A stretch of 64,000 nucleotides of DNA from JAFGXT01 sp963677165 (GCA_963677165.2 CAXXSX010000001.1:372001-436000), one strand, 5' to 3'; shown: positions 51,899 through 61,602, counted from the first letter of the stretch. Notes: generated from the sequence alone by a model not told the origin. Program-made: numbers and translations.

Positions 51899-52708
51899 AT
51901 GGAAGAGAAGGAAAGACCTCATCACCTTTTACTTGAGATCGCTTATGACGGCAGGAACTACTATGGCTGGCAGCAACAGCCTGATGTGGTAACTGTTCAG
52001 GAGACGATCCAGAATGTTATGGCAAAACTTTACTGTGTCGATTCCCTGAAACTTTATGGCAGCAGCCGTACTGATCGCGGTGTTCACGCCATGGGGTTTG
52101 CCGCTCATGTGCACCTTGGTGAAAGCCCTTATATTCCCTTTGAAAAGGTGAAAATTGCAGTAAATAATTTGTTGCCGAAAGATATCTGCATTCGTAATGT
52201 TTCTGAAGTTTCTCCTGAGTTTCATGCTCGTTTTGATGCTGTTGGCAAGGCATATACTTATGTTGTTAACCTTGGTGAGCACAGCCCGTTTTTAGCAAAC
52301 TATGCCTGGGATTTGCCGTATTTCGGTAATTTTGATGAAGTTCGCCGTGGACTTGATCTTCTTGAAGGTACTCATGATTTTCGTGCTTTTGCCGCTGATA
52401 CCAAGAAATATGAAAGTACGGTAAGAACAATCTATCGGATTGATATGCAGCGGTTTGATAATTTGCTATGTTTCACTTTTGTCGGAAATGGTTTTATGTA
52501 CAAAATGATTCGTACATTGATGGGTGCCGTTTCCCTTATTGGAAGAAAAAAGGTGATGTCTCCATGGATTAGCCGTACTCTGAAAAACGGATGTCGTGAT
52601 GATATAAACAACACTTGTCCGCCTCAGGGCTTGTATCTTATGAAAGTATTTTACGACGAGGAATCTCTCCACTCTTTCAAGCTGGAGAAACCCCCGTTGT
52701 TTTGCTGA
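51899..52708 (+). CDS. truA: tRNA pseudouridine(38-40) synthase
   Basis: 269 residues, normal length. LEIAYDGRNYYGWQQQP near the N-terminus, the catalytic Asp59 in GSSRTDRGVHA, SPEFHARFDAVGKAYTYVV and FVGNGFMYKMIRTLMGA are diagnostic. It converts U38-U40 of tRNA anticodon arms to pseudouridine. Its stop codon is separated by a single base from the stop of the convergent aspartate kinase gene, leaving no room for a terminator. Confidence 0.97.
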   Translation: MEEKERPHHLLLEIAYDGRNYYGWQQQPDVVTVQETIQNVMAKLYCVDSLKLYGSSRTDRGVHAMGFAAHVHLGESPYIPFEKVKIAVNNLLPKDICIRNVSEVSPEFHARFDAVGKAYTYVVNLGEHSPFLANYAWDLPYFGNFDEVRRGLDLLEGTHDFRAFAADTKKYESTVRTIYRIDMQRFDNLLCFTFVGNGFMYKMIRTLMGAVSLIGRKKVMSPWISRTLKNGCRDDINNTCPPQGLYLMKVFYDEESLHSFKLEKPPLFC

Positions 52709-52709
52709 G

Positions 52710-54125
52710 CTAAAGTTTTTCCACCAGAGCCCGGTGCAACGCGATCTGGGCTGCTTCAAAGTCTTTGCGTTCAATAACGAACTGCATATTGACCTGTCGC
52801 ATACTCTGGTCGATTGCCAGAATATTGATTTCGGCTTCTGCCAGAACATTGGCGGCTCTTGACAGAAATCCCGGAAGACTCATGTTGGAACCGATTACTG
52901 ACACAATCGCGACCTTACAAGTTGAGACTTTGGACCCTTCCAGGCTTTTCTCAATATCTTTAAGGCATTTCTTAATAGTCTTAGCTTTTTCGGAAACAAA
53001 GTTTGTGATTGTATTCGCGTTCGTACTCTTCGCTATATAACTGATATTGTTTTCATAAAGGCTTTTCATCAGTTTATAGTCGTAACCACTTTCCCCCACC
53101 ATTTCCGGGTCGAATACTTCAAGTGCTACGATGTCTTTACGTCCGCAGATCATTTCCACCCTTGGTTTGGGAGATACGTAGTCGCGGCTGATCAAGGTGC
53201 CGGGATGTTCCGGATCAAAGCAGTTCTTTATACGAATCGGAATATTATGCAGTTCCATTTGCTTGGCAGCTTTTGCGTGGATCGCTTCCATATCCATGTC
53301 GGACAACTGGTCCGCGATATCAAAATTGGTATTACCGATGATTTCCACCCGGTCTTCGCCGATGAGTTTGGGGTCGGCTGTGCACAAGTGAAATTCCTTA
53401 TGAATAATTCCTTCTTTTGCACCTGTCACTACGGCAAGCTTACTGAAGGTAATTTCGCTGTAACCGCGGTCAAAACGGTTCATAATTCCTTCTTTAACCT
53501 TGGCATAACCGGTAACGACCGGCAGTGATTTTGCCAGGTCGATGCCATCAAAACCCTTTTTGATGCGCTGGTCAAAATCAAGTTCGTCAGTATCTTTCCA
53601 GCCAGTCAGGTCTATAAATACACCGTTAATATTGTTGGCTTTCAGAATCATAGCGGAGTTGAACGCGCTGTGAGCCTCGCCTACTGCGCTGAGAAACTCG
53701 CGGGTGGCGGGCAGGTAGTCTTCCTGGCTAAAGTGTCCGAATGTACGCAGGCGCATCAGGTCTTCAAGGCAGACACAGATACCGTTCATGCGTTCGTTTA
53801 CAAATTCATCGGCGGCTTTTACATCCAGTCCGATGGATTCGAAAGATTTATTGAACTTCAGCATTTCCTGCCGGGTCGCTTCCAGAGCGTCTTTCCATTT
53901 CAGACTTTCCTTCGCGAACCATCCGTAAATTCCGGGTTCACCAGTTTTCTTGTTTTCCAGCAGCAGGTTGGTGATACCGCCGTAGGCCGATACCACAAAG
54001 ATACGGTTGTATAGCTCATCACCCTGGCGTTTGCCGATGATGACATTGTTCATTACTTCGCCAAACCGGCTCATCGAAGTACCGCCGATTTTTTCTACAG
54101 TATGCATTTTATTTTTGTTTTCCAT
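52710..54125 (-). CDS. Aspartate kinase
   Basis: 471 residues. Phosphorylates aspartate, the first step to Lys, Thr and Met. The kinase start KIGGTSMSRF replaces the usual KFGGTS; VVTGYAK, RFDRGYSEITFSKLA and KEGIIHKEFHLCTADP correspond to the family's active-site regions, and the last 150 residues hold two ACT domains (IVSVIGSNMSLPGFLSRAANVLAEAEINI). The MHTVEKIGGTSM start and long insert around 60-140 remind me of the ectoine-associated Ask type, from memory only. An alternative start is the ATG at 54107. It follows hom by 38 nt in one operon. Confidence 0.93.
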   Translation of the reverse strand: MENKNKMHTVEKIGGTSMSRFGEVMNNVIIGKRQGDELYNRIFVVSAYGGITNLLLENKKTGEPGIYGWFAKESLKWKDALEATRQEMLKFNKSFESIGLDVKAADEFVNERMNGICVCLEDLMRLRTFGHFSQEDYLPATREFLSAVGEAHSAFNSAMILKANNINGVFIDLTGWKDTDELDFDQRIKKGFDGIDLAKSLPVVTGYAKVKEGIMNRFDRGYSEITFSKLAVVTGAKEGIIHKEFHLCTADPKLIGEDRVEIIGNTNFDIADQLSDMDMEAIHAKAAKQMELHNIPIRIKNCFDPEHPGTLISRDYVSPKPRVEMICGRKDIVALEVFDPEMVGESGYDYKLMKSLYENNISYIAKSTNANTITNFVSEKAKTIKKCLKDIEKSLEGSKVSTCKVAIVSVIGSNMSLPGFLSRAANVLAEAEINILAIDQSMRQVNMQFVIERKDFEAAQIALHRALVEKL

Positions 54126-54163
54126 TAATTGTTTATTTGTTCACAGATAATTGAACTGAAACA

Positions 54164-55462
54164 CTACACATCCTCGATACGGAAGAACGTTACTTTTCCT
54201 TTTACCACATCAAGTTTTTCGATTTCTCCGATTGCATCTTTCATCAATCCTTCTTCTGCTTCATGTGTCAGCAGAACCATCGGGACTCCGGTGGCGTTCT
54301 CATCGGCTTCATGTTGGATGAAGCTTGATATACTGATGTTTTTGTCGCCAAGGATTTTCGTGATTTTCGCGACTACTCCCGGCTGGTCGCTACCTTCGAG
54401 TCTCAGGTAATAGCGGGTGACGATTTTGTCCATCGGTATCAGGTTGCCGAACTGTGGGCCGATACGGAAGGCCGGAACGCGGCGGTGTGATCCGAATTTC
54501 ATGTTTAGACCGACATCAACGATATCGCCGACAACCGCGCTGGCAGTAGCGTCCCGACCGGCTCCGCGACCGTAGAACAGGGTTTCGCCAACCGTGTCGC
54601 CGTCAACCATTACGCCGTTGAAAACGTCCATAATGTTGCCGATCATTGAGTTCTTCGGTACGAAAGTCGGGTGTACGCGAATCTCAACATCGTCATTAAC
54701 CTGTTTGATTACGGCCAGCAGTTTGATGCGGTAGCCGAGTTGAGCTGCGTAATCGATGTCTTCAAGCTTGATGCCGCGGATACCTTCTACATATACAGGA
54801 TCCATTCCAAACCATTCACCATAGGCCAGTGAAGACAGAATCGCGGTTTTGTGTGCGGTGTCGAAACCGTCGATATCAAGTGAAGGTTCTGCTTCGGCGT
54901 AACCGAGTTCCTGAGCTTCCTTGAGCAGCGGATCGAATGCGAGATGTTCGCGTTCCATACGGGTCAGGATATAGTTGCAGGTACCATTCATGATACCGTA
55001 AATACGGTTGATGCGGTTACCCACTAGACCTTCGCGCAGGGATTTAATGATCGGAATTCCACCGGCCACGCTGGCTTCATAATAGATGTCGGCACTGGAT
55101 TGCTTTGCGGCAGCGAACAGTTCTTCTCCGTGCTGAGCCAGCAATGCCTTATTGGCAGTAACGACCGGTTTGCCTTTTTCCAATGCGGTAAGGATGAATT
55201 TTTTAGCAATGGTTGTTCCGCCGACAAGTTCGACGACGACATCGACTTTATCGATCAGTCCGAAACCGTCTGTGGTGAGAACTTCTTTCGGGACATCTAC
55301 ACCGCGGTCGGTTTCAATATCAAGATCCGCGATTCCCGCGAGGATAGGTTTTATTCCGGTACGTTTTGCGATAACATCGCCGTTTTTCAAGATATTAGCG
55401 GCGACTCCAGCTCCAACCGTGCCGAAGCCGATTATTCCAACTTTAAATTCTTTCACTGACAT
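54164..55462 (-). CDS. hom: Homoserine dehydrogenase
   Basis: 432 residues, typical for the monofunctional ACT-containing form. NAD(P)-binding GIIGFGTVGAGVAANIL is at about 9-25; TANKALLAQHGEEL, YEASVAGGIPIIKSLREG and GIMNGTCNYILTRM (about 160-173) carry the catalytic and metal residues; YYLRLEGSDQPGVVAKITKIL begins the C-terminal ACT domain for feedback control. It reduces aspartate semialdehyde to homoserine. First gene of the hom-ask operon. The 232-bp upstream gap shows no attenuator that I could recognise. Confidence 0.96.
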   Translation of the reverse strand: MSVKEFKVGIIGFGTVGAGVAANILKNGDVIAKRTGIKPILAGIADLDIETDRGVDVPKEVLTTDGFGLIDKVDVVVELVGGTTIAKKFILTALEKGKPVVTANKALLAQHGEELFAAAKQSSADIYYEASVAGGIPIIKSLREGLVGNRINRIYGIMNGTCNYILTRMEREHLAFDPLLKEAQELGYAEAEPSLDIDGFDTAHKTAILSSLAYGEWFGMDPVYVEGIRGIKLEDIDYAAQLGYRIKLLAVIKQVNDDVEIRVHPTFVPKNSMIGNIMDVFNGVMVDGDTVGETLFYGRGAGRDATASAVVGDIVDVGLNMKFGSHRRVPAFRIGPQFGNLIPMDKIVTRYYLRLEGSDQPGVVAKITKILGDKNISISSFIQHEADENATGVPMVLLTHEAEEGLMKDAIGEIEKLDVVKGKVTFFRIEDV

Positions 55463-55694
55463 AAACCTTTTTATTTATCTTATATAGTTTTTTATTATTT
55501 TCACAATATTGCTGTTTAATATAATGACTTTACGCCGCTTTTAAAGTGTGAAACTGAACTTATTGCAAAGGTTTAATATCCCGAATTTTATGGAAAACCA
55601 TAGTGAACGGTTTTGAGCTTGAAGAAAAGATTTAAGGTTGTAAAGTACTAACTTATTCATATTAGTCTTTTGGTGATAATAGGGGAGCGTTTCT

Positions 55695-56846
55695 ATGAGT
55701 CTATGTCGATGCAAAGTAATTATTTTCTTTATTGTTCTAATCGGTTATTCTTCCTGTTTTGCATCTGGAGGATGCGAGTCATTAAAGCAGGCCGTTTCCG
55801 GGAATGGATTAATTTTTGAGGCAAGAGTTGTCAAAATTAAAAGAGCATCATCTGATTTGCCTAACATGCGTATTTCTGTAATAAATATTAAAAGTATGAA
55901 AGGATTTGCTCCCTGGGAAAAAGGACTTCTGCGGTTCCATGCCCAACCATATGGTTGGGAACAAAACGGTATACGTGCGTGGTGTATTGTCCCTCAGTCA
56001 GGAAAGGAACGCGATATGAAAGAAGGGGAGAGCTGGATCTTTTTTTCAAATTCTTTGTTTATTGGTGATTCTAAGGAATTAGTGGTTCGAAGAGCAGAAC
56101 CAGTAATAGAAAGAGAGGATATTTATCAATATCTACTACAAGATCAATCGCTCAAAATCCATTATGAGGAATTTTTTATTGGGGAGTGGCACTCACGTTG
56201 GAGAAGGGGAGGCGATACCATTTTTATTAATAAGAACACCCTGAATTATGTGATGAGAACTGGCTTGAAGGAACCAAAAGAGTTCAAGCAAGTAAAATAC
56301 AGCGTTAAGAAAAATGCAATAACATTTAAACTGCCTTTGATGGTAAATAAGAATCTTGAACTGTATCTAAAGTGTCATAAGAATAATTTGTATCTGCTGA
56401 ACAAAAAACAGTTTCAGGACATTAATAAAAATAATGAAAATGAAATTTATAACACTGCCTTTGAAAAAAGTGATTCAAATGTAAGTGGAGTAGCGAGGCC
56501 ATATTACAGTGGAGCAATTGACTATATTCTGAAGACCGGGCGGCTATGGGGGATTTCTAAACTGGAAGTTAATGGGGACTCTGTTACTTTGGTTGATGCG
56601 GTTGTTGGATATGGTGCTGGTATGGAAATGTCTCTATCGAAGGTGGTATTGTCTGAAACCATCAAGCCGGGAAAATCATGTACTCTACGTGATGGTGATC
56701 ACGCTACTGTTATCTATAAGCTCAAGAAGATCAAGGCTGATAAAATTACTTTTTTTGTTACTGAAACATTTGATGCCAGAAGCTTTGGAAAAGGTATAAC
56801 GACGCAAAGTAAAACTGTAACAATTTCCCCGTATAAAATTGATTGA
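55695..56846 (+). CDS. Secreted protein of unknown function
   Basis: 383 residues. Signal peptide about 1-24 (IIFFIVLIGYSSCFA). The first 130 mature residues (GGCESLKQAV, GLIFEARVVKIKR, WCIVPQSGKERDMKEGESWIFF) loosely resemble NTR/TIMP-type beta-barrels that open with a Cys, but I would not assign it. The second half is beta-rich, with NYVMRTGLKEPKEFKQVKYS and TLVDAVVGYGAGMEMS. It stands alone, divergent from hom and convergent with the DUF4838 gene 20 nt away. GGGGAG gives a good ribosome site. Confidence 0.7.
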   Translation: MSLCRCKVIIFFIVLIGYSSCFASGGCESLKQAVSGNGLIFEARVVKIKRASSDLPNMRISVINIKSMKGFAPWEKGLLRFHAQPYGWEQNGIRAWCIVPQSGKERDMKEGESWIFFSNSLFIGDSKELVVRRAEPVIEREDIYQYLLQDQSLKIHYEEFFIGEWHSRWRRGGDTIFINKNTLNYVMRTGLKEPKEFKQVKYSVKKNAITFKLPLMVNKNLELYLKCHKNNLYLLNKKQFQDINKNNENEIYNTAFEKSDSNVSGVARPYYSGAIDYILKTGRLWGISKLEVNGDSVTLVDAVVGYGAGMEMSLSKVVLSETIKPGKSCTLRDGDHATVIYKLKKIKADKITFFVTETFDARSFGKGITTQSKTVTISPYKID

Positions 56847-56866
56847 ATCATATACGGGAAAGAGTC

Positions 56867-59785
56867 CTAATGCTCTTGAACTGGACTGAGTTTTATGTCA
56901 TCAAACCAGACTTTCCCTCTGTTGGCTGCAATATTCAGATAGATCGTTGCTGTTTTCCGGTCGGGAATTAATTGTGCAGAAAGCGATTGCCATTTTCCGT
57001 TGGTTGTAAGCCATGTTAAATCAATATTGGCTTTGGGATCTTGCCTGTTGCCTCCGCGAACCCATATCATGATCTTCCCATCAAAGTCTTCTGATGTCCG
57101 GAAGTTTACGGATAATTTGTACTTTTTCCCAGGAGTCAGCTGATTTATTTTTTGAAAGTAGCGTCCCCATGCGCCGTATTTACCCGCATATTTTTTGCTC
57201 TTGTGAAGTTGTTTTATCGTCATTTGTCCTGAGGTGTTGCCAGTATTTTTAATTTGCCTGTCGATAGAAAATTTAATTGTTCCAATTTGAGTATTTTTTC
57301 CCCAGCCGGAACTTTTATTTTCAAAGCCGGGGTTGCTGATCAGATTTTTTCCGGTTGTATCCTCTTTTTCTTCGATTTTCAGGTACGCATTTTTCCAAAT
57401 GCCTCCTTTGCCGGCGTTGTTTATGACTTTTACCGCGATTAGATTAGGAGAGTCCAAATGTGTATCATCAGTTATGTCGACTTCGAATGCCTTCTGCCAG
57501 GAGCCTGTATCTCCTTTGTAGGGATAGGGACGATCCAGTACTTTTTTCCCGTTGATCCAGATACTGCATGCTTCATCGACTGCACCGAATACCAATAATA
57601 TTTTCTTTCCTTTTGCGTTCTCCGGCAAATTGAATTTAAGCCGGTACCAGGCGATACCGGTGTATGCTTGCCCATGCTCTTTTAACCAGGTTTTACCTGG
57701 AAGCTGATTATCCCAGAAATCATCAATTTTTATTGGGTTCCAATTTGAATCATTCATTGATATGGCATACCAATGTTTCTTTTCGCCTGTGTTGTTCTCG
57801 TCCCATTGGAATTTCCATCCTTCTGGAAGAGATACCATATTTTTACTGAGCAGGCGCATCATGTTTTTGGGCCAGTTTCTACACTCAAAATGTTCCAGCG
57901 GTCCCAGGTTTGCAAAGAATTCCTGTTCATGTTTGGCCCGGAATTGTTCCAGATGTTTTAGCGCGTTCGCAAATTCCACGGCCTTTCCCGCCTTCGAATA
58001 TTTCAGAAACTCTTTTTGACATTCAAGGACCAGCTCTGAATGTTTAAGCCCCAGCTTAAGAAATTCCACTCTTTTTATAGCCGTTTCGTTACCTTGGGCT
58101 TCTGTTTCTGACTGATTTAATATTGCGTTGCATTTTGCTAAAACCTCCGGAGTAAAAAGTTGTCCTGCTACGGTATAAAAATCGGTAAAACGTCCTCCCT
58201 CAATTCCTTCCTTTGCTGTTTTGAATGCAAAGTTATCGGAAAGTTTTTCGAGGTAGTCGAAATATGCTTTGACACTTTTCTTTGCCGGGCCGAAAGCGCT
58301 GTAATAATCTTCAAGAACCTGTTCCGGCGATACCTTGAAATCCCGTTGCAGGCGTGCAATCATGTATAACGTTGGTCCTGTGGTGGCAAAAGAACCTTTC
58401 AGAGAATCGAAGTCAGCTCCTACCATGTTTCGTTTGGAAGCAAACTTAAAACATTCCGCGAAACTTTTTGCGTAAGAAATTGGAAAGCAATGTCCATCCC
58501 AAGTGAAATTAGGTCGCATGATCAACTCGGCATTGCAGTTACTCCATTTCGTCCAGAACTCTTTGTATTTATTGAGTTTCTTTTCTGTCCAGGGAAACAT
58601 TATGGGAGGACAAAATCTTAACATAACTCGTTTTTTGAAATTAACGTTTTGGGGCGGTTCGTCATAATTTCCATAAATCAAACCACAGACCTTTGCTTTG
58701 GCTTCAGGGTCTTGTTTATCGGCTTCTTTCAATAGTTCAAGGTAAAATCTGGCATAGCGATTGGATACGCATCCCAGCGAGGCCACCCAGTTTCGATCAC
58801 CTTCCTGGAAACGGCGTTTCGCTTCGGCAAGTCTCTTTTTGTCCGATACTTTTGACTTGTCCCATTTCAGGCAGCTCGGACAGGTGCATTTGCCGCGAGT
58901 ATCGTTTTCGTTGGCATTAATATAGGCGTGGTCCTTGGTCCTGGTTCTCATCCAGTCTTTGATGATTTGCTTGATTAATTGGGGATTGGACACACACATG
59001 CTGATAAGATCTTTGCGTCCATCAAAATAAAATGGATCGGCTTCTCGTTTTCCGTTCGGCAGAAGATTGAAGAAATCCGGATTGGTTTTATGGAAACGTT
59101 TCCAGTATTTTGTAAATGCATGTCCGTATTCCAAGTCTGAATATCGGCCAAAACGCTGCCTTCTTAACCAGGTATTTTGTTCCTGATAGAATTTATTTTT
59201 GGTTGCTTCCGACTTCCAACCGGATCTCATATTTGGTACTCGCCAGCGCGAGTTTTTCAGCGGCAGGTTAATTTCTTTCGACATGTCTTTAAGTGAAATA
59301 TCCTGTGATTTGGGAACAGATGTTCCTAAGGGACCGGGCCAGAGCCAGCGTACTCCCAGGTAGTCGTTTAGTAATGCGTAAACGCCAAACAAGGTTCCTA
59401 CGCTGGTATTGCCGTGGAGCCAGTTACCGTTGTCGTCTTTGCCGTATATGTACATTCGATTACCGGAAACCTTTATACGACTGCCGTTCACCGGAATATT
59501 GTCGGCTCTATATCCCGCGGTGGTTGCTGCGTTACAGTTTCCCAAATAGATAATATTGCCTTCCGTTATGTTGTTTTCCGTTGAAATTTCAAGTTTTGCT
59601 CCGGATGCAAGTTTAATGTGTTGTTGAAGTTCAATCGCCGCGCGGCGGACTGAGCTGCAGGTTTTTTTCGGAATGATTATTGTTGCTGACGGTTTGCCGG
59701 ATTTGACAACATCAAATCCGAATATTGAAAACCCTGCAAGAATAATAAAGAGCGAAACGATTAGCTTTGATGTTAAATTCGTCAT
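56867..59785 (-). CDS. Secreted DUF4838 glycan-active enzyme with CBMs
   Basis: 972 residues. Signal peptide about 1-23. Residues about 30-170 are the alpha-glucuronidase-like N-terminal domain (TIIIPKKTCSSVRRAAIELQ, VGTLFGVYALLNDYLGVRWL). The centre, with YINANENDTRGKCTCPSCLKW and VCGLIYGNYDEPP, is DUF4838, a TIM-barrel family of putative glycoside hydrolases frequent in Lentisphaerota and Bacteroidetes. A beta-galactosidase-like jelly roll follows near 680-810 (GIAWYRLKFNLPENAKGKK), and a CBM4/9-like domain ends the protein (ISNPGFENKSSGWG). Last gene of a lacI-pseudopilin-DUF4838 operon (32-nt gap). Substrate unknown. Confidence 0.88.
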   Translation of the reverse strand: MTNLTSKLIVSLFIILAGFSIFGFDVVKSGKPSATIIIPKKTCSSVRRAAIELQQHIKLASGAKLEISTENNITEGNIIYLGNCNAATTAGYRADNIPVNGSRIKVSGNRMYIYGKDDNGNWLHGNTSVGTLFGVYALLNDYLGVRWLWPGPLGTSVPKSQDISLKDMSKEINLPLKNSRWRVPNMRSGWKSEATKNKFYQEQNTWLRRQRFGRYSDLEYGHAFTKYWKRFHKTNPDFFNLLPNGKREADPFYFDGRKDLISMCVSNPQLIKQIIKDWMRTRTKDHAYINANENDTRGKCTCPSCLKWDKSKVSDKKRLAEAKRRFQEGDRNWVASLGCVSNRYARFYLELLKEADKQDPEAKAKVCGLIYGNYDEPPQNVNFKKRVMLRFCPPIMFPWTEKKLNKYKEFWTKWSNCNAELIMRPNFTWDGHCFPISYAKSFAECFKFASKRNMVGADFDSLKGSFATTGPTLYMIARLQRDFKVSPEQVLEDYYSAFGPAKKSVKAYFDYLEKLSDNFAFKTAKEGIEGGRFTDFYTVAGQLFTPEVLAKCNAILNQSETEAQGNETAIKRVEFLKLGLKHSELVLECQKEFLKYSKAGKAVEFANALKHLEQFRAKHEQEFFANLGPLEHFECRNWPKNMMRLLSKNMVSLPEGWKFQWDENNTGEKKHWYAISMNDSNWNPIKIDDFWDNQLPGKTWLKEHGQAYTGIAWYRLKFNLPENAKGKKILLVFGAVDEACSIWINGKKVLDRPYPYKGDTGSWQKAFEVDITDDTHLDSPNLIAVKVINNAGKGGIWKNAYLKIEEKEDTTGKNLISNPGFENKSSGWGKNTQIGTIKFSIDRQIKNTGNTSGQMTIKQLHKSKKYAGKYGAWGRYFQKINQLTPGKKYKLSVNFRTSEDFDGKIMIWVRGGNRQDPKANIDLTWLTTNGKWQSLSAQLIPDRKTATIYLNIAANRGKVWFDDIKLSPVQEH

Positions 59786-59817
59786 TGTTTACCTTATGTA
59801 ATATAATTTGGGGTAGA

Positions 59818-60516
59818 TTAATAGTTGCTGGGGTGCCAGTGCCTTTTTATTTCGGTGTCTACTGATGAAGAAGAATAATCTTCTGTGATCTGGCCGAGAA
59901 GACCTTCCGTATGTCCATCGGTATAAAGCATATTGGTTCCCTTGTTTTCGGGGTGATGATAGCCTACACGAGTATGGGTATAATATGTTGAGACGTATGA
60001 TGACGCTGCGTCAAAAATGGAGTAACATGTGGATGGCTGTTTAATTTTAACTGTTTTCACTCCATAACTGGTTCCATTTATTGTTAGTGCACCAAAGACA
60101 TGGTGATTAACGGCATAGGCCAGTCCGTCCTTGCCGGCAATATAAGAGTTTGTTGCATCATCTTTTAGGGAGAAAATCTGATTCATATTGGACGGACAGC
60201 TGAAAATTGCAAATGCCGTATTTTCATCAAATCTGGGCGCAGATGAGGAACTCAGCTGCTGGCCGATGTAAGGTGCTATTAAATGAGTCCAGAAAACACC
60301 ATCCGTGCCGCCGGCTCCACGCCTGGGAAAATATCCAAAGTCATTTACATACATGGTGAGTCCGGTGCCAAATTGTTTTAAGTTGTTACGACAGGTAATG
60401 CTTCTTGCTTTTTCTCTTGCTTTATTCAGTGAGGGCAGCAGCATGGCTGCAAGAATAGCGATGATGGCTATTACGACGAGGAGTTCTATCAGTGTGAAAA
60501 TCTTTTTTCCTTTCAT
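59818..60516 (-). CDS. Pseudopilin-like H-Xn-DG protein
   Basis: 232 residues with AGGACAG ahead of ATG. FTLIELLVVIAIIAILAA at about 7-24, MLLPSLNKAREKARSITC and NNLKQFGTGLTMYVND follow. HHPENKGTNMLYTDGHTEG near 200 is the H-Xn-DG motif with eleven spacing residues. Ile, not Gly, precedes the cleavage Phe. It lies between the LacI regulator (60-nt gap) and the DUF4838 enzyme on one strand. Confidence 0.89.
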   Translation of the reverse strand: MKGKKIFTLIELLVVIAIIAILAAMLLPSLNKAREKARSITCRNNLKQFGTGLTMYVNDFGYFPRRGAGGTDGVFWTHLIAPYIGQQLSSSSAPRFDENTAFAIFSCPSNMNQIFSLKDDATNSYIAGKDGLAYAVNHHVFGALTINGTSYGVKTVKIKQPSTCYSIFDAASSYVSTYYTHTRVGYHHPENKGTNMLYTDGHTEGLLGQITEDYSSSSVDTEIKRHWHPSNY

Positions 60517-60576
60517 TATTCTGTCCTGCTATTGTTGATTGGGTTTCTTGTTTTGTGTTAAAAATTATGAGTATTA

Positions 60577-61593
60577 CTATATTTTAATTTGCATAGAGGG
60601 ATTCAAGTTTGATTTGCTGGAGATGCGTTCAATCAGAAATTGAACCCCTGCTAATGCTATCTCTTTACTATTCTCATCTAGATACAGTGCTGGGATCGGC
60701 AAAGTAAAGTGTGGATATGGACGTGACACCACTATTTTTACGTCTGGTTCGGAATCAAGCCCGAAATGTCCCATCAGCAGCGCCGCGAGTTCTCCGGCTG
60801 TCCTGAAATCAAGGCATATCATACAATCAAATGGCAGTTCTTTCTGGTTCATTATTGATTTCATGGCTTTGATTGCCCCACTATATGGTCCGGTCCCGTG
60901 GTAACTGTTGTTTTCTTTGAACTCAACATTATATTCAACCGCCGCAGCTTTGACATAATGGTAAGTCTGCATTTTAGAAAAATTTTCATGGGACTCTTCG
61001 AACAACGCTATATTTTTACAGCCGTCGTTCTTTGCCAGTTCCACGGCGTCATATGCTTGTTTTTCCAGATTTCTCTGGATATTATTCATATCTTTTAGAA
61101 TGGCTGGTGAGTATGTTCCAAGTATTACCGTCTCAATATGGAGTTTTTTTAATACTTTCATTACTGGAACTGTTAGTTGTCCGGTCAGTAGGATTCCATC
61201 CAGTCTGCCATCTCTGAGCATAGGAGGAAGATCATAAATATTTTCTTCTTTTCCTGACAGTTTAACCAACACAAGATTATAGTGAATTTTTCTTATACCC
61301 TCGGCGATACCATCCATCATTGAGGCGTAAGCCGGATCTGAAAAATCACGATCAACTAAAACAAAACCAATATTTTTGGTTTTTCCGCTGCGGCCCTTTA
61401 ATACCAAATCCTGAATGCTGGGATTTAAGCGGTAACCGAGTTCTTCACACGCTTGTCTGATCTTTTTTTTCATTGAGGTGGAAATTTCTGATTTTCCACT
61501 CAAAGCGCGTGAAACTGTTGCTTTTGACACTCCCAGATGTTCAGCAACATCCTTCATGCTTATATTTGAGGACGATATGGTTTCCGATTTCAT
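60577..61593 (-). CDS. LacI-family transcriptional regulator
   Basis: 338 residues. Helix-turn-helix MKDVAEHLGVSKATVSRALS is at about 13-32, followed by GKSEISTSMKKKIRQACEELGY. The effector domain is complete but has a short divergent end (KIVVSRPYPHFTLPIPALYLD). It heads an operon with a pseudopilin and a DUF4838 enzyme. The leader has no Shine-Dalgarno and an operator sits where one would be. Two copies of CGTAAC-WW-GTTGCG flank its promoter, strongly suggesting autoregulation. Confidence 0.93.
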   Translation of the reverse strand: MKSETISSSNISMKDVAEHLGVSKATVSRALSGKSEISTSMKKKIRQACEELGYRLNPSIQDLVLKGRSGKTKNIGFVLVDRDFSDPAYASMMDGIAEGIRKIHYNLVLVKLSGKEENIYDLPPMLRDGRLDGILLTGQLTVPVMKVLKKLHIETVILGTYSPAILKDMNNIQRNLEKQAYDAVELAKNDGCKNIALFEESHENFSKMQTYHYVKAAAVEYNVEFKENNSYHGTGPYSGAIKAMKSIMNQKELPFDCMICLDFRTAGELAALLMGHFGLDSEPDVKIVVSRPYPHFTLPIPALYLDENSKEIALAGVQFLIERISSKSNLNPSMQIKI

Positions 61594-61602
61594 TATAATT
61601 TA

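Noticed and set aside
55463..55694. Possible Thr/Ile attenuator before hom
   Set aside because: No leader peptide rich in Thr codons and no terminator/antiterminator pair on the minus strand.
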